A DNA stretch of 64,000 bases from JAVVEH01 sp032251435 (GCA_032251435.1 JAVVEH010000001.1:144812-208811), one strand, 5' to 3'. Counted from the first letter of the stretch, positions 1 to 8,631 are shown. Numbers and translations are program-made. The notes: a model not told the origin generated them from the sequence alone.

Positions 1-475
1 GTCCTAAAAACGCGGCGAATCCAGCCGCGCCATAAACCACGGGCGAGAAAACAACTTGCGTCATTTTAAGCGGGCGGGCAATCACGGGAACCCAACGATC
101 AGCATACCGCCGGGCGAGAGATTTGGGAACAAGCTCACCGAGAACCAAAATAAGCGGGGTCATCACCACCGTGGTGGCAATCGTCTCCCATTGATTCGAG
201 CCGCCGTCACAATAGGTGACAAAACCGCTGTGGATGACAATCGATCCCAGCGATGTGGCGGCCACATGCATAAAATTTGTGCCGACCAATGTGGTGCCCA
301 GAACAAGGTCAATACGATTAAGAAGTGTCTGAGCGAAAATGGCTTTTTTATCCCCTTTAGCAGCTAGCTGATGAATGGCCGCCCGGTTCGCTGACGTGAT
401 AGCGGTTTCACTGCCGGCGAAAAATCCCGCCGCCAACAAACAGAAGGCGATAACCAGAATAAGCGGAAGAGTCAT
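1..475 (-). CDS. CNNM/HlyC-CorC family membrane protein, N-terminal part (runs off window)
   Basis: The reverse strand from an ATG at 475 to the window edge is open and encodes a DUF21 (CNNM) transmembrane domain. It begins MTLPLILVIAFCLLAAGFFA, followed by the hallmark GSETAITSANR and, further on, ILGELVPK-like residues (read here as LVLGELVPKSLARRYAD). CNNM proteins are membrane proteins linked to divalent-cation (Mg2+/Co2+) transport; the CBS pair and CorC_HlyC domain expected downstream lie outside the window. The start codon overlaps the stop codon of the upstream paralogue (472-1830) in an ATGA, so the two are translated as a tandem pair, perhaps forming a heteromer. The product is certain at family level; substrate is unknown. 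Confidence 0.85.
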   Translation of the reverse strand, partial: MTLPLILVIAFCLLAAGFFAGSETAITSANRAAIHQLAAKGDKKAIFAQTLLNRIDLVLGTTLVGTNFMHVAATSLGSIVIHSGFVTYCDGGSNQWETIATTVVMTPLILVLGELVPKSLARRYADRWVPVIARPLKMTQVVFSPVVYGAAGFAAFLG

Positions 476-1830
476 CGTGATTCCTCATCTCGCTTCACGG
501 CCAAACGGTTGAACCGCAGTGTCCCCACCCGACGTCCCGCCATGCGGATAACCTCCAGCTCCCAGCCGTCGCCAGCCACCTTGTCCCCCGCCCGGGGTAT
601 CCGCCCCAAACGCTCCATCACCAAGCCTGTCAGCGTGTCGGCGTTTGTTTCAGGAAAATGGATGCGGGCCCGTTTTTGAAAGACGCGCAGACTGGTGGAC
701 CCTTCCAGCAACAGCGTGCCGCCACATTCAATGACACCATCCGTTTCGCCTTTGTCGGCACCGACATTACCGACGATTTGAGCGAGAATGTCGTCAATGG
801 TCAACATGCCTGACGTGCCCCCGTACTCGTCCACAATGAGGGCGGCGCTGGCGCGGCGCTGGCGCATTTCATCCAGTAATTGATCCACCCGGGCGGATTC
901 AGGCGACAACAATGCGGGATAAACAGGGACATCGTCCAACGGGCTCTTTGACGCCTTCACCCGGTCACGAAAGCCAACAAGCGGCGTGTTCATCACCGCG
1001 TCGTCACAGGCGCGTAACACATCAACCGCGGAAAAAATCCCCCAACTGTCATCTAAATCCTCGTGATACACCGGCAATCGTGACCGCCGGTGTGACCGGG
1101 CCACCGCCAAAGCCTCGGCGACAGTCAACCGGTCTTCCACCCCGGTGATGTCGGTGCGGGGAACCATGATGGACCGGGTGTCAACCGTGGTGACATCGAG
1201 AATATTGTGCAACAGTTCACGTTCCTGAGCGGTGGCGACACCCTGCGCCTCCCCCAGAGAAACAACCGCGGCCACTTCTTCCCGCGTCACCCCGGACCAT
1301 TTTTTCACCGCGCTCTGCCCCATGAGGAAAAGAACGAGATTCGCCGCGGAGCGCAACAACACCCGCAGGGGTGTGAAAAGGACCGCCATCAGCGACAGCG
1401 GGTAAGACACATGACAGGACAACCATTCGGCTTTACCCACGGCCAGAGTCTTCGGCGTGACTTCGCCGAATAGCAACAGGAACGCGGTGCTGACAAAAAT
1501 CGCTGGAAGGACACCTCCTTCGGACAAAAGGTCACGCGCGCCGCTGGCGATCAGACTGGCTAGAAAAACATTGACAAACATGTTGCCGATAATGATCGTG
1601 CTGAGAAGACGCCGCGGGTCAGTTAGTAAAACGGCCGCCAGGCGGCCGCCCCGGGACCCGTGTTTCAACCGGGCGGTCTGGCTGCGCGACAAGGAAAACA
1701 ACGCGGTCTCGGAACTGGAAAAAAACGCGGAAAGAGCCAGCAGGACGCACAGAAGAACACTCCGGAGAAGAAACCAACTAAATCCAGGACCGGTGTCGGG
1801 AAGGGTGATCGTGGCGGGGATCAAAACCAC
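472..1830 (-). CDS. CNNM/HlyC-CorC family protein (DUF21 + CBS pair + CorC_HlyC)
   Basis: This 452-residue protein has the standard three-part CNNM layout. A DUF21 domain with about four membrane segments covers residues 15-190 and includes FFSSSETALFSLSRSQ near residue 37 and FGEVTPKTLAVGKAEW near 120. Two CBS motifs follow at about 215-340 (MVPRTDITGVEDRLTV, then IVDEYGGTSGMLTIDDIL). A CorC_HlyC transporter-associated domain is at about 365-445 (GSTSLRVFQKRARI, LMERLGRIPRAGDKV). The family is tied to Mg2+/Co2+ efflux or tolerance; the old haemolysin name is not supported functionally. It is 4 nt overlapped with a second CNNM gene downstream, so the locus encodes a paralogous pair. Confidence 0.92.
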   Translation of the reverse strand: MVLIPATITLPDTGPGFSWFLLRSVLLCVLLALSAFFSSSETALFSLSRSQTARLKHGSRGGRLAAVLLTDPRRLLSTIIIGNMFVNVFLASLIASGARDLLSEGGVLPAIFVSTAFLLLFGEVTPKTLAVGKAEWLSCHVSYPLSLMAVLFTPLRVLLRSAANLVLFLMGQSAVKKWSGVTREEVAAVVSLGEAQGVATAQERELLHNILDVTTVDTRSIMVPRTDITGVEDRLTVAEALAVARSHRRSRLPVYHEDLDDSWGIFSAVDVLRACDDAVMNTPLVGFRDRVKASKSPLDDVPVYPALLSPESARVDQLLDEMRQRRASAALIVDEYGGTSGMLTIDDILAQIVGNVGADKGETDGVIECGGTLLLEGSTSLRVFQKRARIHFPETNADTLTGLVMERLGRIPRAGDKVAGDGWELEVIRMAGRRVGTLRFNRLAVKRDEESR

Positions 1831-2417
1831 CCCCCCTTCCCCGTCACCAGTGAACCGGTCCGGTCTGGACGCGTTTTCCCGCTTCGCCCGCGGGCTGGCG
1901 CTGTTTCAGATAAAAACGTGTGGCAGCTCTCCTGAGCCTCGCGCGGCGGGGGCGGGAAAAACGGAGCGTCACCCGTGGAAGTATTCAAGCGATGGTGGAT
2001 TGGCCGTCGCCCGCCCTCATCATCGGTGTCCTCCGCGGCTGTATCCTTAGGCGGAGGTTCATCAGAAATAACGCTGTTGCCCATTTTTCCTGGTGTGGTC
2101 ACTTTTATGACCCGTGATCAGTCCCTTGACGAAGCGGGCGCCGGGCCGGGAAGTCCCCGGCCGGCGAACCCGGAATACATTTAAAAGAGGGCTGAGACCG
2201 TAGTGCTTGAGGGGATGAGAAGGAAGGAGGGAGAAAGGAGGTAGCACACACGAGTCTCAACCCGGGGTTACTATAGGGACCTTTTCACCGCAGGCAAACG
2301 GTTATCGAAAAAAAATGAAAACTTTTTGGCCGCGCTCACAGACTCCAAAACGGGACTGATCGACATCCGGGTTAAGACGGGTATATTGTGGCTTTTCGTC
2401 GATAAAAGGGTTGTCTT
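1831..2417. other. Intergenic region with no confident gene
   Basis: About 590 nt separate the divergent CNNM pair and the MscS gene. A 93-codon reverse-strand frame at 1821-2102 overlaps the start of the CNNM gene by 10 nt, but its product is proline-, arginine- and aspartate-rich with no recognisable domain, so it is not called. A purine-rich tract lies at about 2206-2245. The right end carries a plausible promoter for the MscS gene. Confidence 0.5.
2360..2387 (+). promoter_or_regulatory. Possible sigma70 promoter of the MscS gene
   Basis: TCGACA at 2360-2365 and TATATT at 2382-2387 are separated by 16 nt and lie 31 nt upstream of the ATG at 2418. Each box is within one or two bases of the sigma70 consensus. 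There is no strong ribosome binding site before the ATG. Prediction by eye only. Confidence 0.4.
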
Positions 2418-3677
2418 ATGTCGTATACGTCTTTAATCGCTATCCGTGAACTCCTCGTCAAGGCCGGCTGGCCCGCCGAATGGGCTACTATCTGCTGGCG
2501 GGTGTCGCAATTGGTCCTCATCCTGATCATCGGCGCGGCGGCGGAAATGCTTCTCCGCCGCATCGTCGGCCGGGCGCTTAAATCCTTAGTCGGCAAAACA
2601 AAAACCACTTGGGATGACGCCGTGGTTCGAGCCGGTTTCCTTGACCGCCTGACGCTCTTCATCCCCGGTGTGCTGGTTTACCGGTTGCTGGACGTGTTTT
2701 TCCCCCCCCTGTCCCGCGCTTTGACACTCTCGCGCGCCGCCATGCATATCGTGTTGATTGTTTTCGCCGTCCTGGCTTTGGATTCCCTGCTTAACGCGGT
2801 CACCATGATTTACAGCCAGTCAAAACGGGCGAAAGAGGTCCCGATCAAGGGCTTTGTGCAAGTGGCCAAGATCGTCATCTACTTTATCGCCGGGATTCTT
2901 ATCTTCTCCGCTGTGATCGGGAAGTCGCCGGTTTTTCTATTCAGCGGCCTGGGTGCCTTGACCGCCGTCCTGATGTTGATATTCAAAGACGCCATCCTGG
3001 GTTTTGTCGCGGGGATTCAACTGACCTCGAATAAAATGGTCTCTATCGGCGACTGGTTGGAAATGCCGAAATACGGCGCTGATGGAGATGTGATCGATAT
3101 CGCTCTGACGACCGTCAAGGTGCAAAACTGGGATAAAACGATCACCACGATCCCCACGTACGCGCTGATCAGCGACTCATTTAAAAACTGGCGGGGAATG
3201 AGTGAATCCGGCGGCCGACGGATCAAGCGGTCGGTGAACATTGATGTCAACACCATTAAATTCTGTGATGATGACATGTTGAAACGCTATGCGAAAATTC
3301 AATATATCAGCGAGTATCTGGAAAAGAAAAAAACGGACATAGCGGCGTACAACCAGAAACTGAAAGCGGACACCACATGCCGGGTCAATGGTCGGCGGCT
3401 GACTAATGTGGGCACGTTCCGGGCTTACGTGACCGCATACCTCAAAGCCCACCCGATGGTTAACCAGGATATGACCTTTCTAGTCCGGCAATTACAGCCC
3501 ACTGAGCATGGACTCCCGATTGAAATTTATGTCTTCTGTAAAGATCAGGTCTGGGCGAATTACGAGGCCATTCAAGCGGATATTTTTGACCATATTCTGG
3601 CGGTGATTCCTGAATTTGACTTGCGCGTGTTTCAAATTCCATCAGGCGTGGATCTGCAGGCGCTGAGAACTGGATGA
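2418..3677 (+). CDS. MscS-family mechanosensitive channel (YbdG-like)
   Basis: The 419-residue protein has an N-terminal block of about four membrane segments (residues 25-45, 70-92, 100-120, 140-165). These are followed by the MscS pore/beta domain: the pore helix FSGLGALTAVLMLIFKDAIL near 175-195, then GFVAGIQLTSNKMVSIGDW and WDKTITTIPTYALISDSFKNW. Length and layout match the E. coli YbdG (MscM) group of about 415 residues rather than the 286-residue MscS. The expected role is release of solutes on hypo-osmotic shock in the inner membrane. It is a single gene, convergent with the next gene across a palindromic terminator. Confidence 0.9.
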   Translation: MSYTSLIAIRELLVKAGWPAEWATICWRVSQLVLILIIGAAAEMLLRRIVGRALKSLVGKTKTTWDDAVVRAGFLDRLTLFIPGVLVYRLLDVFFPPLSRALTLSRAAMHIVLIVFAVLALDSLLNAVTMIYSQSKRAKEVPIKGFVQVAKIVIYFIAGILIFSAVIGKSPVFLFSGLGALTAVLMLIFKDAILGFVAGIQLTSNKMVSIGDWLEMPKYGADGDVIDIALTTVKVQNWDKTITTIPTYALISDSFKNWRGMSESGGRRIKRSVNIDVNTIKFCDDDMLKRYAKIQYISEYLEKKKTDIAAYNQKLKADTTCRVNGRRLTNVGTFRAYVTAYLKAHPMVNQDMTFLVRQLQPTEHGLPIEIYVFCKDQVWANYEAIQADIFDHILAVIPEFDLRVFQIPSGVDLQALRTG

Positions 3678-3702
3678 CACCCAAAACAATCCACTGAAAC
3701 AA

Positions 3703-3736
3703 AAACCCCCGGCTTTCACGTGAAAGCCGGGGGTTT
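3703..3736. terminator. Bidirectional rho-independent terminator
   Basis: A perfect 34-nt palindrome has 16-nt arms (left arm AAACCCCCGGCTTTCA) around a central CG. It lies 26 nt after the MscS stop and 13 nt after the stop of the convergent gene. The minus strand leaves a T5 run after the stem, so it is best formed as the terminator of the minus-strand genes, but it can serve both directions. Confidence 0.85.
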
Positions 3737-3748
3737 AGTCTTACAGGA

Positions 3749-4168
3749 TCAATGCCTTTTACGGGAATGCCCGTTGGATGGGGAGCGGTCACGGGACCGC
3801 GGCTGATAGTGGGAATACCGGCTGCTGTGGTGATAAACCGGCCGGGAGTACCGCACGGGCGGCGAGACGACGACCGGCGGACAGAACGGCGGCCGGGGAA
3901 GAACGATCACCGGCGCTGGCGGTCGATAATACGTGACCGTCCGGGGAATGACCCTGATTTCATGGCAGCTGTGCCGGTCGCACGAGGTGTAATGGCCAGC
4001 GGTTCCGTGCCAGTGACGATGACTGGGTGTCGAGTGGTTGTAGTAATGTCCAGCGGACACGTGGCCATTTGAGATGCTGATGCTGAACCCCCAGTCATCT
4101 CCCGCTTGGGCGGTGACAGAAGCTGACAATGCGAAAAGACCGATGATGGTGAAGATTAGCGTTTTCAT
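3749..4168 (-). CDS. Small secreted His/Tyr/Pro/Arg-rich protein, function unknown
   Basis: The 139-residue product starts with a clear signal peptide (MKTLIFTIIGLFALSASVTA, cleavage near AQA-GDD). The mature part is rich in His, Tyr, Ser, Pro and Arg, including NGHVSAGHYYNHSTPSHRHW, HGTAGHYTSCDRHSCHEIR and a proline stretch RPPFCPPVVVSPPVR, and ends with a basic RKRH tail. Two Cys-containing His clusters could bind metal, but no known domain is recognised. I chose the ATG at 4168 over an upstream frame start at 4309 because a GGAG ribosome binding site and the signal peptide begin there. It is the last gene of an ECF sigma factor cluster (5781 to 3749), so it may be a target or sensor of that envelope response. 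Function is inferred from context only. Confidence 0.7.
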   Translation of the reverse strand: MKTLIFTIIGLFALSASVTAQAGDDWGFSISISNGHVSAGHYYNHSTPSHRHWHGTAGHYTSCDRHSCHEIRVIPRTVTYYRPPAPVIVLPRPPFCPPVVVSPPVRYSRPVYHHSSRYSHYQPRSRDRSPSNGHSRKRH

Positions 4169-4301
4169 GATTCGTCTCCAGTTCGTTGTGACGCGTGTTT
4201 TTTCTTTTCCGGCTGGTTTCGACTCCGCGGGAGCTGAGGCCTCTGGCCCCGGGGGAAACGGTTCCGGCGCTCTATTAACATGGACGCGGCACCCGCGGGT
4301 T

Positions 4302-4736
4302 TTATTCAACGTGTTTTGAAAATAAAGTCACAATGACCATCATTTTCCCCTTGTTTCCGGAGAAGCCGCCCAGCACAGCCGGCTTCCCGGCCCGCAGGTT
4401 AATCCGCGCCGTCAGCACCTGTTTGTCACCTTGAGTGATACGAATATTCAAGGAATTTTTCTGAACATCAGACAAGGCGACAGTCACTCCCTCGGCGAGA
4501 ATGATCCGGGGATTCGCCTGCAGAGGAACCGTTTTTTGCCCTAGAAGCGAGTATGAGCCATAGGACAAATTGCCCTTCAGCAAATCCTCGACATCATTCA
4601 GCCCCTTGTCAGTCGAACCGCTTTCAGCGGCTTTGGCCAACACCAATTTCAGGTTCACTTGCTGATCCGCGGAAGCGGCCATAAGAGGCGCCAGGATGAC
4701 CAGCCCCGCCAGCCATGTCACAAGTCGTTTTTTCAT
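4302..4736 (-). CDS. Secreted protein of an ECF sigma cluster, function unknown
   Basis: This 144-residue protein has a signal peptide (MKKRLVTWLAGLVILAPLMAASA, cleaved near residue 22) and a mature domain that looks mostly beta: NLKLVLAKAAESGSTDKGLN, DVEDLLKGNLSYGSYSLLGQ, then alternating hydrophobic strands. The pattern recalls a small carbohydrate- or ligand-binding beta sandwich, but I cannot assign a family. The ATG at 4736 is preferred to an in-frame GTG at 4745 because AAAAGG lies 8 nt before it. It sits between the putative anti-sigma gene and the His-rich secreted protein, 36 nt downstream of the former, in the same operon. Confidence 0.75.
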   Translation of the reverse strand: MKKRLVTWLAGLVILAPLMAASADQQVNLKLVLAKAAESGSTDKGLNDVEDLLKGNLSYGSYSLLGQKTVPLQANPRIILAEGVTVALSDVQKNSLNIRITQGDKQVLTARINLRAGKPAVLGGFSGNKGKMMVIVTLFSKHVE

Positions 4737-4772
4737 GCGTCTCACCTTTTCAATTCACCCGGCGATCCGTGA

Positions 4773-5153
4773 TCAGCCCTGATCCACCGAATCCTCTTCG
4801 GTTATCCAGACAAATGTGCCGCCATGATCAGTATCCTCGAGAATGACCACGCTACTATAGTCCATCAAAATGTCAACTTCCTGAACCGTCGATACTTTTT
4901 CCGGATTTTCCGCCTGAGTCATCATCTTGACCGACAAGACCCCCGACACGCCCAAAACAAGGACAGCCGCCGCCGCCCGGATCCACGTTTGAGCAAACAG
5001 CCGCGGGGCCGGAACCGGCGACAGCCCGTCTTGCGGCGTAGCCGCCGCCCGGGCTTTAAACTCCGCCCAAAAAGCGTCCTTCCCCCTGAAACGAAAGGCC
5101 TGGTCAGAAGCTTTCAGGGACTCTTTTAACAGGTTGTCATGTTTTCTTTTCAT
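4773..5153 (-). CDS. Single-pass membrane protein, probable anti-sigma factor
   Basis: The 126-residue protein has a cytoplasmic N-terminus of about 60 residues with charged helices (MKRKHDNLLKESLKASDQAF), one membrane segment (WIRAAAAVLVLGVSGVLSV, about residues 57-75) and a short acidic extracytoplasmic tail. There is no HC2 zinc-finger motif. Its place directly downstream of an ECF sigma gene and this topology suggest an anti-sigma factor, a common arrangement. Start at 5153 is supported by GAGGTGA just upstream; an in-frame ATG at 5171 lies before that ribosome binding site. Function is inferred. Confidence 0.65.
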   Translation of the reverse strand: MKRKHDNLLKESLKASDQAFRFRGKDAFWAEFKARAAATPQDGLSPVPAPRLFAQTWIRAAAAVLVLGVSGVLSVKMMTQAENPEKVSTVQEVDILMDYSSVVILEDTDHGGTFVWITEEDSVDQG

Positions 5154-5214
5154 TGTCTCACCTCGCTTCATGACTGACGTGAAAATGGCGACCGACCGAC
5201 TAAGCGGCGATGTC

Positions 5215-5781
5215 TCAACCGTCCATGACCGGTTTCAGAAGTTCGCGCAGATGACGCCGGGCGTGAAACAAGCGTGACATCACGGTGCCGATGCTCACGC
5301 CCGTGGCGGCGGCGATATCTTTATAGGCCATGTCATCCACTTCATGCATCAGCAACGCGGTCCGGTGTTGATCCGACAGACGGTTTAACGCCAGAGTCAT
5401 CTGGTCACCCAAATCCTGTAACTCCGCCCGCCGGTCAGGCGCGTCATCCGCGGCCGCGGATATGTTCTCAACCGGATTTCCCGCGGACTCGTCAATCGGT
5501 GTGAAGTGTATGATTCTTTTTCGTTTCCGTAAGTAATCCAGTGAGCAGTTGCGCACCACCGCGCACAACCAGGTTTTCAATTTCGCGTCGCCCCGGAAAT
5601 CGGGCAGGGCCCGCCAGACCTTTAAAAAACTGTCCATCACCACATCCTCACAGTCATCCGCGCCCACCAGACGAAAAGCGACTTGGCATAACAATGGCCG
5701 GAATGATTCAAACAAATCAGCGAACGCGTCCATATCGCCCTGCCGGGCTTTTTTAAGTTGGTCAATCTGAAGATCTGTCAT
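5215..5781 (-). CDS. ECF-subfamily RNA polymerase sigma factor
   Basis: At 188 residues this is a complete ECF sigma factor. Region 2 (residues 18-85) includes DAFADLFESFRPLLCQVAFR, a DCEDVVMDSFLKVWRALPDF -10-recognition helix and LKTWLCAVVRNCSLDYLRKR. Region 4 (about 130-182) contains LSDQHRTALLMHEVDDMAYK and an HTH, IAAATGVSIGTVMSRLFHAR. It directs core RNA polymerase to a small regulon, normally including its own operon. Downstream are a single-pass membrane protein and two secreted proteins, so an envelope signal is likely. Confidence 0.93.
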   Translation of the reverse strand: MTDLQIDQLKKARQGDMDAFADLFESFRPLLCQVAFRLVGADDCEDVVMDSFLKVWRALPDFRGDAKLKTWLCAVVRNCSLDYLRKRKRIIHFTPIDESAGNPVENISAAADDAPDRRAELQDLGDQMTLALNRLSDQHRTALLMHEVDDMAYKDIAAATGVSIGTVMSRLFHARRHLRELLKPVMDG

Positions 5782-5901
5782 CGATTATTCCGCGGCGGCG
5801 CTGACGCGTATGCCGTAGCCCACATACATTCAACGCGTGACGACCGCTGTTTATTCAATGGGCGAGTCAAAAAAAGAATCCCTTTGTGTTCCGCGCCCAG
5901 T

Positions 5902-7224
5902 TCATGGTCTTTCTTGATTCAGCATTCCCCGGAATTCACCGGGCGTTAAATTCACCAGCCGCCGAAACACTTTGGTGAAATAACTCTGCTCGGAAAAGCC
6001 ACACCGGATGGATATTTCCCGTAACGATAAATCCGTGTAAACCAAAAGCCGTTTAGCCTCGCTGATCCTGAGAGCGGTCAAATGCTCCGAAAAACTCTTT
6101 CCGGTCTCAACCTTTAAGCGGTGTGTGATCGTCGAGGGACTGGCGGCGACCGCCCCCGCGGCATCCGCGAGGGTCACTTTGTCCGCATACCGCTTATCCA
6201 TCCAGCGCAGCACTTTATCCGACAACCGCTCGGAGCCTTTCGCCTGATCACTCCCCGCCCCTCCATGGGCGCAAACCCGGCCGACCATGTCTTCCGCCCA
6301 TAGAAAAGCCTCCTCCACCGCGTCGATTTTTTCCACATCCAGCAACCGTTCCTCAAACCGCCGAATGGCGCTTTTCCACACGTTGCCACGATCCACGTCC
6401 TCACGCAAAAAAGCGCTAACCAGCAAGGCCATGGCCGCTTTCACCCGCTCCAGCTTGCCCTCGGAACGTAACAACACCGCGCCGAGAAAATTATCCAACT
6501 CCCTTGACGCCTGACGCCTGTCACCCTTATTGACCGCCCCCACCAAGGGAATCAGCGATTCCAGCAAGGCTTCATGCGCTGGACGGGTCCAGACATGTAA
6601 CTCCCGCGTCCGGCGGGCCAGACGTTCCCGTTGCTTATGTATCCTTTTCTTGGTTTGAAACTGAGCCGGTTGATTGAGTCCGCAGGCGAAGGTCGCTTGG
6701 GTCAAAAAATCGGCCGCCGCTCTCACCTGCTTGAAATTCAGTTCTCTGACCCCCTGCAACGCGTCCAAAGGAAGCCGCCCCAAACTGCCAGGTGTCAGCG
6801 TGTTCAACCGGGACAGTATCGTCTGTTGCGCCTCTTCCGTGCCCCCCGGACTGAAAAACCCGCCGACTTCTATAGCGCCGATAATGTCACCCTTCGGAGC
6901 GACGGCGATAGCCAGACTGTCAAGCCCCAGCCAGCACCGGAAAAACCACACGTCGCCAATCGCATGGCCCTGCACAGCCCCCGTCCGAGCCGCGCTCCGG
7001 CAGAATCCCATCGTTTGCGGATGCTCCGAACAGGCGTTGCAGAACCGGCAAAACCCGCGGCCGGTCACATGCGGCAGCGTTTCGTTGAATGAATGAAAAA
7101 TACCCCCGTACCCCGTGTGCCTGAATACTTCATCCAAAACTAATGACACCCGGCCGCGCAACGCCTTGTCAATCCCCGCGCCGTGTTTTGATAGCCCCTT
7201 GATTCGCCCGGACGCGCCGCTCAT
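5902..7224 (-). CDS. AraC-family regulator with N-terminal PocR sensory domain
   Basis: The 440-residue protein has an N-terminal PocR domain (about residues 25-190). It shows the family's cysteine-rich loop, FCRFCNACSEHPQTMGFCR, and the GDVWFFRCWLGLDSLAIAV and GAIEVGGFF strands. PocR domains are related to PAS folds and are thought to bind hydrocarbon-derived small molecules, as in the Salmonella propanediol regulator PocR. After a helical linker an AraC double HTH closes the protein (about 345-440; LADAAGAVAASPSTITHRLK, ISIRCGFSEQSYFTKVFRRL, TPGEFR). It overlaps the upstream phosphoribosyltransferase gene by 4 nt (ATGA). The target is unknown. Confidence 0.9.
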   Translation of the reverse strand: MSGASGRIKGLSKHGAGIDKALRGRVSLVLDEVFRHTGYGGIFHSFNETLPHVTGRGFCRFCNACSEHPQTMGFCRSAARTGAVQGHAIGDVWFFRCWLGLDSLAIAVAPKGDIIGAIEVGGFFSPGGTEEAQQTILSRLNTLTPGSLGRLPLDALQGVRELNFKQVRAAADFLTQATFACGLNQPAQFQTKKRIHKQRERLARRTRELHVWTRPAHEALLESLIPLVGAVNKGDRRQASRELDNFLGAVLLRSEGKLERVKAAMALLVSAFLREDVDRGNVWKSAIRRFEERLLDVEKIDAVEEAFLWAEDMVGRVCAHGGAGSDQAKGSERLSDKVLRWMDKRYADKVTLADAAGAVAASPSTITHRLKVETGKSFSEHLTALRISEAKRLLVYTDLSLREISIRCGFSEQSYFTKVFRRLVNLTPGEFRGMLNQERP

Positions 7225-7778
7225 GTGATATCAGCCTTCCCGACCGGAAACCCCTTGGCGGCCAACTCCGGCTGACTGAGACCGCGCAACTCATGCGGAA
7301 ACACCAGCCAGTCGTCAGCGGCATAGACACGGTGATAAAAATGCGGTTCAATATTGGTTTGATTATTGTCCGGTTTCCAGTACAGCGTCCCCAACTCAAT
7401 GGTGGCCGCCTTCCCAGCCAGGGAAGTCCTCATCGCCTCAGAAACGCGCTTCATGGTGTGCCCGCGGTCGAACACATCGTCAACCACCAACATCCGTTGC
7501 CCCGGTTGAATGGTATCGGCCAACGCGTCCATATTTCGAATCTTAACGTCGGTCTCCGCCTCTCCAATCGCCGTGTAACTCCACGCCTGGACAGCGGCGT
7601 AATTCACATGATCCCGCCGCAATAGACAAAACACCTCCTGCATGTAAATCGAAATTTGGGCGCCGCCGCGGGCGACACCCACAACCCAGTCAAACCGACA
7701 CCCCGCCTGATGCAGTTGAATCGCGAAGTCCCACGCGTCGCGCTCCAATCTCCCGGCGCTGATATAGATTTTTCCCAT
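7221..7778 (-). CDS. Phosphoribosyltransferase-fold protein
   Basis: The 185-residue protein has the type I phosphoribosyltransferase signature VVDDVFDRGHTMK at about residues 98-110 (hydrophobic strand, two acidic residues, then G-H-T for the PRPP phosphate). An earlier loop, GVARGGAQIS at 34-43, matches the PPi loop. It resembles the hypoxanthine/xanthine-guanine group in length, but the base specificity cannot be read. AGGAG lies 7 nt before the ATG at 7778. It sits between a TIGR03915-type gene 21 nt upstream and a PocR-AraC regulator that it overlaps, so the three form one operon. Confidence 0.82.
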   Translation of the reverse strand: MGKIYISAGRLERDAWDFAIQLHQAGCRFDWVVGVARGGAQISIYMQEVFCLLRRDHVNYAAVQAWSYTAIGEAETDVKIRNMDALADTIQPGQRMLVVDDVFDRGHTMKRVSEAMRTSLAGKAATIELGTLYWKPDNNQTNIEPHFYHRVYAADDWLVFPHELRGLSQPELAAKGFPVGKADIT

Positions 7779-7799
7779 CGCTGCGCTCCTAAAGCCGTT

Positions 7800-8561
7800 T
7801 CACATCTTCTCAGGCAACCACTTCCAAAAGCGTTGAGGCATGCATTGACGTTGCAATTCCGGATTTTTCCGGGCCTCAATCGCCACCGACTTAAAAAACG
7901 TCCGCCACAAGTCGACATAGCTGTCGCTTTCCGCCGTCCGCCCCGGCAACTGGCCGCGGGTTCTTAACGACGCGAGGACATGGTCTTCCAATTCCACCGC
8001 CTGGATCTTCGCGCGGTCATAGTACATCGCGGTTCCGCGCCTCACATCGCAGATCATCCACCGGTAGTGTTTCAAGCGGGCCATGAAATGCGGGACCAAA
8101 AGCGGTGTCACGTTAAAGGCCGGCTCACAACTGGCCCACAACAGGCCATCCGCCAATTCCTCGAACCGCAGCAAGCCTTTTAACCGGTGGGTTTCACTGC
8201 CGACTTTCCGAAGAACGCGCTGTGTTTTTTCAATCACGGGATCCGTCCGGTTCGCTTTCGCCGCGGCGCCGGAACAAGCCAGGGTCAGCGCATATTGGTA
8301 CAATAAAACCTCCACGCCCGCCATTTCGGATAAAAACCCGCGGATCACCTCACCCGGCAGGCGCTTGTCCACCCGTTGTAACCGGCGGACGAAAGCCGCC
8401 GCCAAGGCGGGATCGGTCATCACGGAGACCGTCCGGGTGAATAAATCCAAGGCGCCGCCGGCCCCCGCCGAGAAGCCTTCCGGGACAGCACCAGCCCGCG
8501 CCGCTGTCTCAAAAGCGGAAAAGAGCCCTTCGGGCGTGCCGTCATACTGATAAATAGCCAT
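7800..8561 (-). CDS. TIGR03915-type (DUF4130) putative DNA metabolism/repair protein
   Basis: The protein carries the DUF4130 signature: an N-terminal YQYDGTPEGLFSAFETA, central ETHRLKGLLRFEELADGLLW and APIY-equivalent region, then HFMARLKHYRWMICDVRRG, TAMYYDRAKI, DLWRTFFKSVAIEARKN and the C-terminal RQCMPQRFWKWLPEKM. In many bacteria this family is encoded next to, or fused to, a uracil-DNA glycosylase-like domain and works with a TIGR03916 radical SAM protein; the partner here is at 45980-47380. The frame extends upstream to a TTG at 8618, but the ATG at 8561 gives the family's usual start (M-A-I-Y-Q-Y-D-G). No convincing ribosome binding site precedes either, so the start is uncertain. The biochemical activity of the family is not established. 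Confidence 0.78.
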   Translation of the reverse strand: MAIYQYDGTPEGLFSAFETAARAGAVPEGFSAGAGGALDLFTRTVSVMTDPALAAAFVRRLQRVDKRLPGEVIRGFLSEMAGVEVLLYQYALTLACSGAAAKANRTDPVIEKTQRVLRKVGSETHRLKGLLRFEELADGLLWASCEPAFNVTPLLVPHFMARLKHYRWMICDVRRGTAMYYDRAKIQAVELEDHVLASLRTRGQLPGRTAESDSYVDLWRTFFKSVAIEARKNPELQRQCMPQRFWKWLPEKM

Positions 8562-8631
8562 ACGCGTGAAAAACGCCCGGCCTTCCATACGGAACGCGCG
8601 GGCGTTTAAATCTTCCAAGCTTCTGTGAGCT

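Noticed and set aside
1821..2102. 93-codon reverse frame before the CNNM gene
   Set aside because: Low-complexity Pro/Arg/Asp product without domain, no ribosome binding site, overlaps the CNNM start.
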